64,000 bases of DNA from Acetoanaerobium noterae (GCF_900168025.1 NZ_FUYN01000004.1:124001-188000); one strand, 5' to 3'. Positions 27,557-36,568 are shown, counted from the first letter of the stretch. Translations and numbers: made by a program. The notes: generated from the letters alone by a model not told the origin.

Positions 27557-28012
27557 TTAGTCTACTGGATATACTATTTGGAAAGTTTCAAAAATAACCT
27601 CTAACTCTTCATTAAATTCTATTCCTAGCTCTTTTGTTTCTTCTGTGAAGAAGTTAATATGACCTCTTCTCCAGTATTCTAGAGATTTATCTCCCTCTCC
27701 TTCTATCTGAGCATGTTCCTTTGTAATATCTTTAAATGGCAATATCTCAACTTTCTTAATCTCGATAATACATACCGCTTCAGAATCCCAATTTGTTATT
27801 ACTATCAAATCTCCAATTTTAGGAATAGGCTCATTTTCAGCTTCAAATGATTTATAAAGTGATGCTGTTGCTCTTTTTATCCCTGATAGCGTAAGTTTTG
27901 CTAGTTCATTGGCATCAGCTTCATTGTTGCAAAAATGCCATGATTCGTAGGGTGTATTAATTGATTTTCCTGATATACTGATATAATTATCCCACATTTC
28001 TTTTACAGTCAT
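27557..28012 (-). CDS. ASCH-domain protein
   Basis: The 151-aa protein matches the stand-alone ASCH group. It has SGIKRATASLYKSFEAENEPIPKIGD, then VITNWDSEAVCIIEIKKVEILPF and a EGEGDKSLEYWRRGHINFF segment. The fold is related to PUA domains and binds RNA; some ASCH proteins hydrolyse N4-acetylcytidine. GAGTGAG precedes the ATG. It is a single gene in a minus-strand series, downstream of an XRE-type regulator. Whether it is an amidohydrolase or a binding protein is not resolved. Confidence 0.85.
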   Translation of the reverse strand: MTVKEMWDNYISISGKSINTPYESWHFCNNEADANELAKLTLSGIKRATASLYKSFEAENEPIPKIGDLIVITNWDSEAVCIIEIKKVEILPFKDITKEHAQIEGEGDKSLEYWRRGHINFFTEETKELGIEFNEELEVIFETFQIVYPVD

Positions 28013-28062
28013 TTTCTCACTCCCAATATAATTTAATATTATAAATTAATGAATATAGATTA

Positions 28063-29049
28063 TCATTTCTTACTTTTTATAACTAAATTCGCAATAGCTG
28101 CAACAGCTCCAAATAATACCCCAGCTACTGGCCATATCATCCAGCTCTTATCCCATGCTCCATAGTAGAAGCTAATAAATAAATATAAAGCTGTAGTAAG
28201 GAGCCAGTATATTCCTGCAATGCTTCCAACTACTTTTGATTTTGCCTTTCCCTCTACAGAATACTCTCCTTCTTGAAGAAGCACATTAAAGCTGGACCAT
28301 ATAGTTCCTACTGTAACTAGCATGAAAACTCCAACAGCTACCATAAATAGTGTTCCTATGACCCCTATTCCATCTGTTAAATCTTTATCTGCAAATGATG
28401 ATAATATTACTGGAAGCACTGAAAGTATACATAAAGTTACTCCTATAATATTGTACTTACTATATGTTTCTTTATATGCTTTCATTTTGGATTTAACCAT
28501 ACCTGATACACCATATTCAGTTTCTATAGGTTCCGTTTTTAGGTATTCAAAATCCTTGAATTTCATTCCAATACTTATAAATATAACAACTGCACTTGCT
28601 ATTGTTATAAAAAATAATGTCAATGCAATTGCTTGTGATTGATTTTCAGAAAACGAAAATTGTTCAAACAAGTATAAATTTGATAGAGTTATAATTATAG
28701 CTGGTGACATTATACACATAGCAACTCCAAGAGCCATTTTATGAGCTATATTTTGAGTCAAATCCAAATATGAATTAGCCTCTTCCATTGATACATATCT
28801 CACACTCGACTCTTCGCTTTTGGATTCTTGCTCTACATATTCTTCTAGCTCTATACTATCCTTTAATAAATAATCTGTACTTACACCAAAAATTTCGCTT
28901 AGCTGAAGTATTTTATCCATACCAGGAACTGATTGAGCGCCTTCCCATTTTGATATAGATTGTCTAGATACATTCAATTTTTCTGCTAGGTCTTCTTGTG
29001 ACCATCCACTTTTCTTTCTTAATAAAATAATTTTGTCCGCCAATATCAT
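28063..29049 (-). CDS. XRE-family regulator with C-terminal membrane domain
   Basis: Residues 1-65 form a Cro/C1-type HTH (KSGWSQEDLAEKLNVSRQSISKWEGAQS). The remaining 260 residues contain about six hydrophobic helices, so the protein is a membrane-tethered regulator. This arrangement is common in Firmicutes, where the membrane part may sense envelope signals. GGAGG lies 10 bases before the ATG. A 300-base stretch upstream holds only a hairpin and the next gene. No target is evident beyond possible autoregulation. Confidence 0.85.
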   Translation of the reverse strand: MILADKIILLRKKSGWSQEDLAEKLNVSRQSISKWEGAQSVPGMDKILQLSEIFGVSTDYLLKDSIELEEYVEQESKSEESSVRYVSMEEANSYLDLTQNIAHKMALGVAMCIMSPAIIITLSNLYLFEQFSFSENQSQAIALTLFFITIASAVVIFISIGMKFKDFEYLKTEPIETEYGVSGMVKSKMKAYKETYSKYNIIGVTLCILSVLPVILSSFADKDLTDGIGVIGTLFMVAVGVFMLVTVGTIWSSFNVLLQEGEYSVEGKAKSKVVGSIAGIYWLLTTALYLFISFYYGAWDKSWMIWPVAGVLFGAVAAIANLVIKSKK

Positions 29050-29119
29050 TATCCTTACCTCCTATATTGTTACATATCAAAATAATGTTTTCTTAGTTTA
29101 ATAATAATATTTTGGGCAG

Positions 29120-29167
29120 TTGCACTCTACCAATTAGACTTTGTAATTTGTCAACTGGTAGTTGCAA
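29120..29167 (-). terminator. Hairpin downstream of the HD-domain gene
   Basis: TTGCA-CT-CTACCA pairs with TGGTAG-T-TGCAA around a 23-base loop, starting about 18 bases after the HD gene's stop. There is no T-run, so termination is plausible but weakly supported. Part of it resembles a tRNA D-arm by chance (see rejected list). Confidence 0.4.
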
Positions 29168-29184
29168 GTAAGTAAAATAGCGGA

Positions 29185-29748
29185 TTATAATTCAAGTACA
29201 GTATCAATTTCACACATTGCATTTAAAGCAAGCTCAGCAAATTCTTCAAATGAAATATCGAGAAGCTCTATTGATTTCATTGCCTCTCTATTTGCTCCAG
29301 CTGCAAATCTAGTTTCTTTCATGCGCTTTATTATAGATTTAACCTTTACACTTTTTATCTTTTTATCTGGGTATACTAGTGCGATAGCATTGATAAATCC
29401 AGTTATGGGATCAGCTGCGTACATTGCTCTTTCAAATGTACTTTCTATCTTACTTCCATTTGCTGGATTATGTGCCAAAATAGCTCTATACATCTGTTCA
29501 TTTCCTATACCCTCTACCTTCATTACTTCCACAGTTTTCGGGCCATGAACTGACATATCACTTTCCCAGTCCACCAAATCATTGTCTAAATCATGTAATA
29601 GTCCAGCTATCCCCCAGTCATCAATTTTCTCTGGCTCTAGTTTCTCAGCTAACTTTCTCATTACAGCCTCCACTGCATAGCAATGTCTGATGATATGAGG
29701 GGTGGTAACATGTTTTTCTAATAGCTCTATAGCTTTTTCTCTTTGCAT
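29185..29748 (-). CDS. HD-domain (HDIG-type) phosphohydrolase
   Basis: The 187-aa protein carries an HD domain: HIIRHCYAVEAVM supplies the first His, GLLHDLDND the HD pair, and AILAHNP and YAADPITGF the later metal-binding positions. Such proteins act on nucleotides or other phosphate esters; many of this short form are annotated as predicted hydrolases without substrate. It ends with a hairpin and is preceded by the divergent hisS leader. There is no signal sequence, so it is cytoplasmic. Confidence 0.85.
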   Translation of the reverse strand: MQREKAIELLEKHVTTPHIIRHCYAVEAVMRKLAEKLEPEKIDDWGIAGLLHDLDNDLVDWESDMSVHGPKTVEVMKVEGIGNEQMYRAILAHNPANGSKIESTFERAMYAADPITGFINAIALVYPDKKIKSVKVKSIIKRMKETRFAAGANREAMKSIELLDISFEEFAELALNAMCEIDTVLEL

Positions 29749-29851
29749 TTTCTATCCTGCTCCCTTAAATTTATTTTAAAAATTTATCTTCAATCCTAAT
29801 AAGCTTTATTGACTTTGCCTCTAATTGACTAACTCCTTTAAATAATTTTTA

Positions 29852-29880
29852 TTGATTTTTGGTTCCTATTGTTATATTAT
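29852..29880 (+). promoter_or_regulatory. Predicted hisS leader promoter
   Basis: TTGATT (29852-29857) and TATTAT (29875-29880) are 17 bases apart. Transcription from here would give a leader of about 260 nt before hisS, containing a short reading frame and a terminator. Confidence 0.55.
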
Positions 29881-29948
29881 ATAATAAATTTAGTAGAAAT
29901 TATTCAAATAGTGTGATAAATTCATAAAACATTGAATGGAGAATTCAA

Positions 29949-29999
29949 ATGACAAAGCAAATCCTATCACAATTAAATAAATTGCATCATCATCGCTAG
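29949..29999 (+). CDS. Histidine-rich leader peptide of hisS
   Basis: A 16-codon frame reads MTKQILSQLNKLHHHR and stops at TAG 29997-29999. TGGAGA lies about 7 bases before the ATG, so it is probably translated. Three consecutive His codons (29985-29993) upstream of a transcription terminator are the signature of ribosome-mediated attenuation, as in the his operon leader of enteric bacteria. Here the downstream gene is histidyl-tRNA synthetase. The peptide itself is not expected to have a function; the speed of its translation would report on charged tRNA-His. Confidence 0.7.
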   Translation: MTKQILSQLNKLHHHR

Positions 30000-30007
30000 A
30001 GGCTTGG

Positions 30008-30122
30008 TCTACTTCTGTAGATACAGGTCTATATCTGTTTGGACCTATATCTCCAGTGATGATAATAAATTAAGTTAGTTTATTATAAGCTATGTGAGAT
30101 ATACACTCACATAGCTTTTTTT
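30008..30122 (+). promoter_or_regulatory. Candidate transcription attenuator of hisS
   Basis: The terminator stem AAGCTATGTGAG/CTCACATAGCTT (30087-30098 with 30106-30117) is followed by seven Ts (30116-30122), 25 bases before the hisS ATG. Upstream, 30019-30029 pairs with 30042-30052 (one mismatch), while 30046-30053 (TATATCTC) is complementary to 30096-30103 inside the terminator. TCTAC/GTAGA (30008-30012 with 30017-30021) can compete with the first stem. Alternative pairings therefore exist, but I could not settle which state is the read-through one. No T-box core (GGTGGNACCGCG) is present. Confidence 0.65.
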
Positions 30123-30146
30123 AATATAAAAAAGGGGGAAATTTAC

Positions 30147-31439
30147 ATGAGTAAAAACTTTATTAAGCCGTCTATACTACCAGGATTTATGGAACTGCTT
30201 CCAAACGAGCAGAGAATATTTGATGATATCGCTACAAAAATATTGAAGGTATATGAAAAAAATGGCTGCTATCCTATTGATACACCAGTAATAGAAAAAG
30301 CTGATGTACTATTAGTAAAATCTGGAGGCGAGACAGAAAAGCAAGTTTATGCATTTCAAAAAGGAAAAAACGACCTTGCTCTTAGATTTGATTTAACTGT
30401 TCCATTTGCCAGATATGTAGCACAGCACATAAACGAATTAGAATTTCCATTCAAAAGATATCAGCTAGGGAAAGTCTATCGTGGCGAAAGAAATCAAAGA
30501 GGAAGATATAGAGAATTTTATCAGCTAGATATAGATGTAATCAATAAAGATAAGCTAAGTGTAGACAATGATGCTTGGGTGATTAGCTTAGCATCTCAAG
30601 CTTTCAAAGAAATAAAGCTTCCTAACTACAAATTCCAAATCAGCAATAGAAAAATACTCAGTGGAATATTTGAATATCTACAAATAGAAAATACATTTGA
30701 AACTATGAACTTAATTGATAAATACGATAAGATGCCAACAAATGAATTTCAAGCCGAATTAGAAAAGCTAATAGGAGAAGAAAAAAGCAATTTTATAAAT
30801 AAAATTATGAGCATAAATGGTAGTTCAGCTCAAATTATAAATCAGCTTAAAGGTTTTGATATAAATGAAACCTATGCTGAGGGTGTAAATGAAATCGCTA
30901 GAGTAGTAAAAATGCTAGAAATTTTAAAAGTTGAGGAAAAAGAATATGATATAAACCTAAAAATCATTAGAGGCTTAGATTATTACACTGGTACAGTATT
31001 TGAAACAAAGCTCATAGGAAATGAAAGCTATGGCTCTATATGTTCTGGAGGAAGATATGACAACCTAGCTGAAAACTATACTGATACTGTTCTTCCTGGG
31101 GTTGGAATATCAATTGGATTAACTAGATTATTTTTCGTACTTCAAGAAATAGGCTTCATAGAAATCTATAATCTAAATAGAAGCGATGACTTCATTATAC
31201 TTCCTCTAGGCGATACTATGGATTACTGCTCTATCATACTTGATAAGCTACTAGCTAACGGTTCTAGAGCTTCGATATATTTTGATGATGCTTCACTTAA
31301 GAAAAAACTTAAATACGCAAACAACTTAAAAATCCAAAATGTAATTATAGTAGGCGAGGAAGAAGTAAAAAATAAAATAGTGAAAATTAAAGATATGGTA
31401 TCTGGAGAAGAAAAAATAATAAAAATTGATGACTTATAA
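30147..31439 (+). CDS. hisS: Histidyl-tRNA synthetase
   Basis: The 430-aa class II synthetase has motif 2 (GKVYRGERNQRGRYREFYQ), the histidine-specific IRGLDYYTGTVFE segment, motif 3 (GVGISIGLTRLF) and a C-terminal anticodon-binding domain (VIIVGEEEVKNKIVKIKDM). The HisRS-specific motifs are complete, so it is the synthetase rather than the HisZ regulatory paralogue. A GGGGG ribosome site lies 8 bases before ATG 30147. Expression probably depends on the attenuator just upstream. The gene is monocistronic, closed by a long hairpin. Confidence 0.95.
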   Translation: MSKNFIKPSILPGFMELLPNEQRIFDDIATKILKVYEKNGCYPIDTPVIEKADVLLVKSGGETEKQVYAFQKGKNDLALRFDLTVPFARYVAQHINELEFPFKRYQLGKVYRGERNQRGRYREFYQLDIDVINKDKLSVDNDAWVISLASQAFKEIKLPNYKFQISNRKILSGIFEYLQIENTFETMNLIDKYDKMPTNEFQAELEKLIGEEKSNFINKIMSINGSSAQIINQLKGFDINETYAEGVNEIARVVKMLEILKVEEKEYDINLKIIRGLDYYTGTVFETKLIGNESYGSICSGGRYDNLAENYTDTVLPGVGISIGLTRLFFVLQEIGFIEIYNLNRSDDFIILPLGDTMDYCSIILDKLLANGSRASIYFDDASLKKKLKYANNLKIQNVIIVGEEEVKNKIVKIKDMVSGEEKIIKIDDL

Positions 31440-31513
31440 AAAGTCTACATTAATAACATTCAAAATTCCTTATTAATTTTTTTAATTTTAACCTAATTCA
31501 AAAAAACTAAAAA

Positions 31514-31574
31514 AGTGCATTTAGAGAATCTACAATTTTAAACTATCTAAAATTAGTAATTCGCTAAATGCACT
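31514..31574. terminator. Bidirectional long hairpin terminator
   Basis: An 11-bp stem AGTGCATTTAG/CTAAATGCACT (31514-31524 with 31564-31574) encloses an inner ATTTTA/TAAAAT stem. On the complement it ends in CACTTTTTTAG plus a second T-run, so it terminates the minus-strand gene at 31617; it also closes hisS. Confidence 0.75.
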
Positions 31575-31616
31575 ATATTGTAAACTAACTATATAAAACC
31601 AGGATAGTCGCTTAAC

Positions 31617-32708
31617 TTATTTAGTCAGATTGGTATTTAATTTTTCCAAGAAATCTTGGACATTTGTAACCATCGTAACAACCTCTAGGCTACCTCTATC
31701 CTTTAATTTATTTACTGCAAACTCAGAAATATCAATAGTGTAAAAATTAACTGGTCTTATTTTATCTTTCTCAACTCTATATGATGGTGTCATATTCCCT
31801 ATCGCTATAGTATGAAGTTGAGTAGCTAAGCATATCACAGTAGTAGCTTTATTTACATGCTTTCTCATCTCATCTTGAAATTCATATACATCAGCTATAA
31901 CAATTGGAAGAGGTCCATCATCTCTTATAGATCCCCCTAAAACAAGAGGAACATCGTTTTTTACACATGAATATATTATTCCTTCATTAATATTCTCTTG
32001 CTTTATCAATTCCTCAATAGAACCAGCTTTACTTGCTTTGTTTAGTACATCCAGATGATTATAGTGACCATCTTTTACAGACTCCTGAGTATATATATGC
32101 TGTCCTAGAGCTGTCTGAAATAATGCACCTTCTAAATCATGAGTTGCTATAGCATTTCCTCCTATGAGAACATTAGCATAGCCGTTGTCAATCAAGCTGG
32201 ACATAGCTTCTCTAGCTCCCTTAGAAAAAACAGCAGCCGGTCCTAAAACCCAAACAATATATCCATTTTCTTTCTCATATTTCAATAGCTCATACAGTTC
32301 TTCATAATCTTTAGTATAAGATGTTTCTCTAGATCTACCTGCCCTAAAACAAAATGCATCATTAGTACATGGGTTATTGTCTTCAAAACATTCAAAATGT
32401 ACATAAATTCCCTCACTAGCATCTTCAGTTCTTCCAACAATCACCTTGTCCTCAGTTTTTAATCTTCTGAACTCAACGATATCAATTGAGTTATCTTCTC
32501 TTAGTACTGGTACACAGTCCATTCTGCTTTCTTCTGCCAAAATCCACTTACCATCTATTTTAAAATATTCGGGATATATCGACATCGCATGATAGTTATC
32601 GGGCGCTACTCTGTCCTTTTCTACTAGTTCATACTTAGCATTTTGCGCATTTTTGAATAAATCATCATTAAAATCTACTTCCTTATACTTCCTTAACTCG
32701 TAACTCAT
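31617..32708 (-). CDS. LOR/SDH-type (archaeal-type) ornithine cyclodeaminase
   Basis: The 363-aa protein matches the TIGR00300 family. The N-terminal part is ESRMDCVPVLREDNSIDIVEF; the NAD-binding core includes VWVLGPAAVFSKGAREAMSSL and VLIGGNAIATHDLEGALF; LGGSIRDDGPLPIVIADVYEFQ and MTPSYRVE come later. In archaea and cyanobacterial ArgZ/AgrE proteins this domain converts ornithine to proline and ammonia. ATG 32708 follows GGAGG by 7 bases; the longer frame has no ribosome site. In Stickland fermenters the reaction feeds proline to D-proline reductase, which is not in the window. Confidence 0.85.
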   Translation of the reverse strand: MSYELRKYKEVDFNDDLFKNAQNAKYELVEKDRVAPDNYHAMSIYPEYFKIDGKWILAEESRMDCVPVLREDNSIDIVEFRRLKTEDKVIVGRTEDASEGIYVHFECFEDNNPCTNDAFCFRAGRSRETSYTKDYEELYELLKYEKENGYIVWVLGPAAVFSKGAREAMSSLIDNGYANVLIGGNAIATHDLEGALFQTALGQHIYTQESVKDGHYNHLDVLNKASKAGSIEELIKQENINEGIIYSCVKNDVPLVLGGSIRDDGPLPIVIADVYEFQDEMRKHVNKATTVICLATQLHTIAIGNMTPSYRVEKDKIRPVNFYTIDISEFAVNKLKDRGSLEVVTMVTNVQDFLEKLNTNLTK

Positions 32709-32848
32709 CTGAAAACCTCCATTAAACTGTTTGAATACTAGTTTAACACCAACACAAAAAGGTTTCAAATTTATATATATAATTTTTTTTATATATAAGA
32801 ATGCTCATTACAACTGCTATTAGTTTTTATAAATAAAAAGACAAATCA

Positions 32849-33862
32849 TTAATTACTACTCTTATTAAGCAGTTCATTTGCTAATCTAAGTAATACATCC
32901 TTTAACTCTACACTTTCCATCCACTTCATAGGGATTTTGCCAAGCCCTAAATAAGCTCCCAAGATGTTTCTTGTAATAGACCCTGTACTATCACTATCAC
33001 CATCGTGGTTCACTGAAGCTATAAGACCTTTTTCAAAATCATTGCTATATTTAAGTGAAAAATATACTGAAATTCCTAAAGCTTCTTCTCCTACCCATCC
33101 TTCACCTAGCTCTGAAATGGCTTCTTCATCACTTACATTAGATTTTGCTAATTCAAGTGCTTTTACTAATATATCCGAGCATTCCTTATGGTTATCGTAA
33201 TTTATTAGCTCAGCTATAGTCTCATTTATTGCTAGTTCAATTTCATTTCCTTCAATTAATGAAGCTATTAAAAAAGCAAAAGCTCCTGCTGAAAGATATC
33301 CAGATGGATGACCATGTGTAATCGCTGCAAACTCAGCTCCCATAACAAAAGCCTTTTCTTTTTCATAATAAAGCCCAACTGGAGCAACCCTCATAATCCC
33401 TCCGCAGCCTTTGCTGTTATTAATTGGATTATTAATAGAGCCTTGTTTTTTACTAGAGAGTGCTGATAGACATGTGTTTCCTGGAGCTCTTCTAGCATTT
33501 AGCTCTACTTTATTCAATAACCACCCATCATATATATGCTCATACTCTTTAACCTTGGTATATCCCTGTGTGATAAGCCATCTCTGATATGAGTAATAAA
33601 CTGATAAAGCTTCATCACAGATTTGTTGATTATTAAGAACACTATCAGCTCTTAATATCCCCTCTGCTGTAAATATAGTCATCTGAGTATCATCTGTAAT
33701 TTCAGCTTTTCCTGATGAAGATATTACTAAATCATGAATCCCTTCTTTACCATATTTACCTTTAATCTGACTATATCTCATAAATTCAACTGGCCATCCT
33801 AGAGCATCTCCTATAGCTCCACCTATTAAGCATCCTTGAAAATATTCGCTTTTTCTTTTCAT
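32849..33862 (-). CDS. ADP-ribosylglycohydrolase-family protein
   Basis: The 337-aa protein has the ARH fold with both metal-binding segments: an early GCLIGGAIGDALGWPVEF, TDDTQMT, and the late NHDGDSDSTGSITRNILGA. These supply the acidic residues that hold the two Mg ions used to remove ADP-ribose from proteins or nitrogenase reductase. The substrate here is unknown; no mono-ADP-ribosyltransferase is adjacent. A macro-domain gene at 18 kb is a second ADP-ribose-related enzyme in this region. The gene is separate from its neighbours. Confidence 0.9.
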   Translation of the reverse strand: MKRKSEYFQGCLIGGAIGDALGWPVEFMRYSQIKGKYGKEGIHDLVISSSGKAEITDDTQMTIFTAEGILRADSVLNNQQICDEALSVYYSYQRWLITQGYTKVKEYEHIYDGWLLNKVELNARRAPGNTCLSALSSKKQGSINNPINNSKGCGGIMRVAPVGLYYEKEKAFVMGAEFAAITHGHPSGYLSAGAFAFLIASLIEGNEIELAINETIAELINYDNHKECSDILVKALELAKSNVSDEEAISELGEGWVGEEALGISVYFSLKYSNDFEKGLIASVNHDGDSDSTGSITRNILGAYLGLGKIPMKWMESVELKDVLLRLANELLNKSSN

Positions 33863-33950
33863 AGCTGAATACTCCTTTAGCTAATGATTTATTTAATCAT
33901 AATGTAATTTCTTTCCTTGGTAGTTATATTCTATATAATATTGAATAAAA

Positions 33951-33993
33951 AATAAACATCAACAAATATTACTTGTACTTGATGATGTTTATT
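33951..33993 (-). terminator. Terminator of the leucine-rich-repeat gene
   Basis: A 10-bp stem AATAAACATC/GATGTTTATT (33951-33960 with 33984-33993) with an inner CAA/TTG extension is followed on the complement by TTTTTTATTC. It starts 28 bases beyond the stop of the gene at 34022. Confidence 0.75.
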
Positions 33994-34021
33994 TATCTCA
34001 ATATAATTTTAGCATAAATTT

Positions 34022-36241
34022 TTATAATCTATCTCCTATAGGTGGTTCTAGTTGAGGATCTAGATAATCCATTGGCGGCTCTGGTTGTGGATCTAGTTTG
34101 TCAACTGCTCTTGGATATTTTAATTTAACTTGATTGCTCTCTGCTATCCACTCTACATCACAGCCTAGCTGCTCAGCTATAAACCTAAGCGGTAACATAG
34201 TTCTTCCTGGAGGAATAACTACTGGTTTTACATCAGGATTTTTTTCATCTATCATTTGTGACTTTCCATTTACCATAGCTATATTTTTCCCTATCCATAG
34301 CTCTAATACTACTTTATCATTTGTAATAGTAACTTTCTGTTCATCCTTATTCCAACTTACTGTAGCTCCAAGAGGCTCAGCTATATATTTCACTGGCAGC
34401 ATAATTCTGCCATTCATATTAATTGGACTAGCATCAATCTTAATTGAAGTTTGATTTACTAAATAATCTGTCTTTCCTACATTAATCAAAATGTCAACAT
34501 TTCCACCAAGATTTGGTGTAATTACATTTGGGATAGACGGACTGATTGCTCCAGGTATTTCAGGCTTAACTGTAGGTAGTATTTGCTTTGGCAATAAATC
34601 TATAGGTTCAGGCTTTACCTGTTCCAATAATTCATTCCAGTCTACTTTTTCATTGACACCAGGTATACTATCTTTTGAAATAGGAATAGAATTTACTTTC
34701 ATAATAGGTATAATTGGTAAATCAACAAAACTATCAACCCCTACAGATAAATATGCATTCCATGTAGGCGATGACCAATTAAGCTTACTATTTAAATAAT
34801 ATATTTTAAATTCAGGTGAGACATTTGCAAATAATTCTTTCCCTATTTGTGGCGCATCACCATAAAATCTTGCTTGTTTAAGATTAGTACAAAATTTAAA
34901 TGCGTATTTCCCCATTTGAGTAATAGTAGATGGTAGGCTTATGCTTGTAAGACTAGTACATTTTTCAAATGCTGAATTACCTATGGAAACAACTCCCTCA
35001 GGGATTGTAATATCAGTGAGATTAGTGCAAGACTTAAATGCATAAGCTCCTATCGTATCAACACTTGATGGCAAATTTATTTGGTTCAAATTATAACAAA
35101 GTGAAAATGCAGAGTCATCAATAGCCGTAATAGTAGAAGGTAAAGCAATAGTCTTTAAAGCATTACAATTGCTAAAAGCGTTATTTTCTATTTTATCAAG
35201 TTTTGATGGTAGCTTAACATTAGCTAAACTAATACAATCTTTAAATGCCCATTTATCAATTTTTGTATATTCTCCTTTAAATTCTATGTCTGTGATAGAT
35301 GTACAAGCACTAAATGCCCCTATTCCTATTTTTTCTACAGAAGCTGGTATCACTACTTTTTTTAAATTACTACAATATAAAAAAGCAGAACCATTAATAA
35401 ATTTTACTGAACTAGGAATTGAAATCTCAGTTAAATTTTTATTTGAACGGAATGCACTACTTCCTATCTCTCTAGTTCCTGCTGGAATTTCTGTAATTTT
35501 TTTAGTAGTAGGGCAAGCAAATAATATATCATTATCTTTATATAATATTCCTTCTCTACTTGAAAATACTTGATTTCCAGGGTTAACAATAAAGTTTTGA
35601 AGATTTTTGCAACCGTCAAATGCTATACTACTTATCGTTTTAACTTTAGAAGGTATTATTATTTGGTTTAATCCACTATTTAAAAATGCAAATTCCCCGA
35701 TTTCTTCAAGACTATCTGGAAGCGTTATTTCTGTTAGACTTTTTGAATTAACAAATGAATCCTCTCCAATAACTTTTAAAGTACTTGGTAGAGTTACACT
35801 TTTAAGATTTTCGTTAAAGCTAAACGATCCAGTTTGTAGTTCTATAACTCCTTCAGGTATAACTACGCTAGTCAAGTTTGAATAGTAAAAAGCATTTGGT
35901 CCGATTGCAACTACTGGATATGCACCCATTTGTGACGGAATAACAACATCTTGGTCATTTCCGACATACTTAGTTATAGTAGCTAATCCATTTGCTGTTG
36001 TATATTGAAAGTCAGGATTTACTATTTTGTCAATTAATCCTGGGTCAAGAGGTTTTGCTACAATAGGTGGATTTGTAACTATTGGCGGCGTCACTGGGGT
36101 TATGGGTATCACAGGTGTTATAGATATTACTGGAGTAATAGATGTCATAGGCTGAGATGTCATTGATAATGCTGAATCTGTACCTAAAAATAATATGACA
36201 CTTAAAGCAAGTACAAATGAAATGCATTTGAAACTTTTCAT
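34022..36241 (-). CDS. Secreted BspA-like leucine-rich-repeat protein with copper-amine-oxidase N-like domain
   Basis: The 739-aa protein starts with a signal peptide (SFKCISFVLALSVILFLGTDSALS), a Pro-rich tract of TPVI-type repeats and about 15 BspA-type LRR_5 repeats (residues about 95-440; for example LTEITLPDSLEEIGEFAF). A linker follows, then a Cu_amine_oxidN1-like domain with PVKYIAEPLGATVSWNKDEQ and LPLRFIAEQLGCDVEW. The tail carries two near-identical PQPEPPMDYLDPQLEPP units. GGGGAGGG lies 7 bases before ATG 36241. It is exported; binding to host or matrix proteins is known for some BspA proteins. No sortase motif is seen, so attachment is unclear. Confidence 0.88.
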   Translation of the reverse strand: MKSFKCISFVLALSVILFLGTDSALSMTSQPMTSITPVISITPVIPITPVTPPIVTNPPIVAKPLDPGLIDKIVNPDFQYTTANGLATITKYVGNDQDVVIPSQMGAYPVVAIGPNAFYYSNLTSVVIPEGVIELQTGSFSFNENLKSVTLPSTLKVIGEDSFVNSKSLTEITLPDSLEEIGEFAFLNSGLNQIIIPSKVKTISSIAFDGCKNLQNFIVNPGNQVFSSREGILYKDNDILFACPTTKKITEIPAGTREIGSSAFRSNKNLTEISIPSSVKFINGSAFLYCSNLKKVVIPASVEKIGIGAFSACTSITDIEFKGEYTKIDKWAFKDCISLANVKLPSKLDKIENNAFSNCNALKTIALPSTITAIDDSAFSLCYNLNQINLPSSVDTIGAYAFKSCTNLTDITIPEGVVSIGNSAFEKCTSLTSISLPSTITQMGKYAFKFCTNLKQARFYGDAPQIGKELFANVSPEFKIYYLNSKLNWSSPTWNAYLSVGVDSFVDLPIIPIMKVNSIPISKDSIPGVNEKVDWNELLEQVKPEPIDLLPKQILPTVKPEIPGAISPSIPNVITPNLGGNVDILINVGKTDYLVNQTSIKIDASPINMNGRIMLPVKYIAEPLGATVSWNKDEQKVTITNDKVVLELWIGKNIAMVNGKSQMIDEKNPDVKPVVIPPGRTMLPLRFIAEQLGCDVEWIAESNQVKLKYPRAVDKLDPQPEPPMDYLDPQLEPPIGDRL

Positions 36242-36321
36242 TAATAAGCCCTCCCCATATAACAAAATTAATAACACTGTATTTATACCCATATTTACAT
36301 AAAATTATTTTTTTAAATTTA

Positions 36322-36568
36322 TCACTCTACCCATAGTGGCTTAACTACTGCCTCTTGAGGTGTGTTATAAAATATGATGTTAAATGTTCCAATCAGCTCT
36401 GATGGGACTGTTGCCATATATACTGCTGAGGTGTGGGAAGGAGGATTTTTTTGCCGTACTATCTAGGCAGACTTGCAATATGTTTGCTAGTTCTTATTCC
36501 TTAAATATACTTACACTGATGCTGATATCTCCCAGTACTGCTAGAAGTTGAATAAACCAAGGTTTATA
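36322..36568 (-). pseudogene. Decayed gene fragment
   Basis: On the complement, a coherent sequence without a start can be followed across one in-frame TAA and one frameshift. It runs from YKPWFIQLLAVLGDISISV through IFKE-stop-ELANILQVCLDSTA to KNPPSHTSAVYMATV and EAVVKPLWVE at TGA 36322-36324. The shift falls at a run of seven As (36446-36452 on the plus strand reads as Ts). I do not recognise the family. This fills most of the 435-base gap 36242-36676; the rest shows only a weak GGGATG/CATCCC hairpin at 36638-36661. Confidence 0.6.

Noticed and set aside
29100-29167. Part of a tRNA: the complement reads AATTGGTAGAGTGCAAC, like a D-arm.
   Set aside because: No acceptor stem, anticodon arm or T-arm follows; the bases are explained as one arm of an inverted repeat.
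29949-29999. The short frame as a toxin-antitoxin or signalling peptide.
   Set aside because: Its His codons, position before a terminator and the hisS gene fit a leader peptide; no other sign supports secretion or toxicity.
29930-30146. T-box riboswitch ahead of hisS.
   Set aside because: No GGTGGNACCGCG core or Stem I features were found; a leader peptide explains the region better.
30147-31439. HisZ-type regulatory paralogue instead of HisS.
   Set aside because: All three class II motifs and the His-specific RGLDYYTG are present, with an anticodon-binding domain.
34022-36241. Repeats read as a CRISPR-like or tandem DNA array.
   Set aside because: The periodicity is that of leucine-rich protein repeats, not of identical DNA units with spacers.
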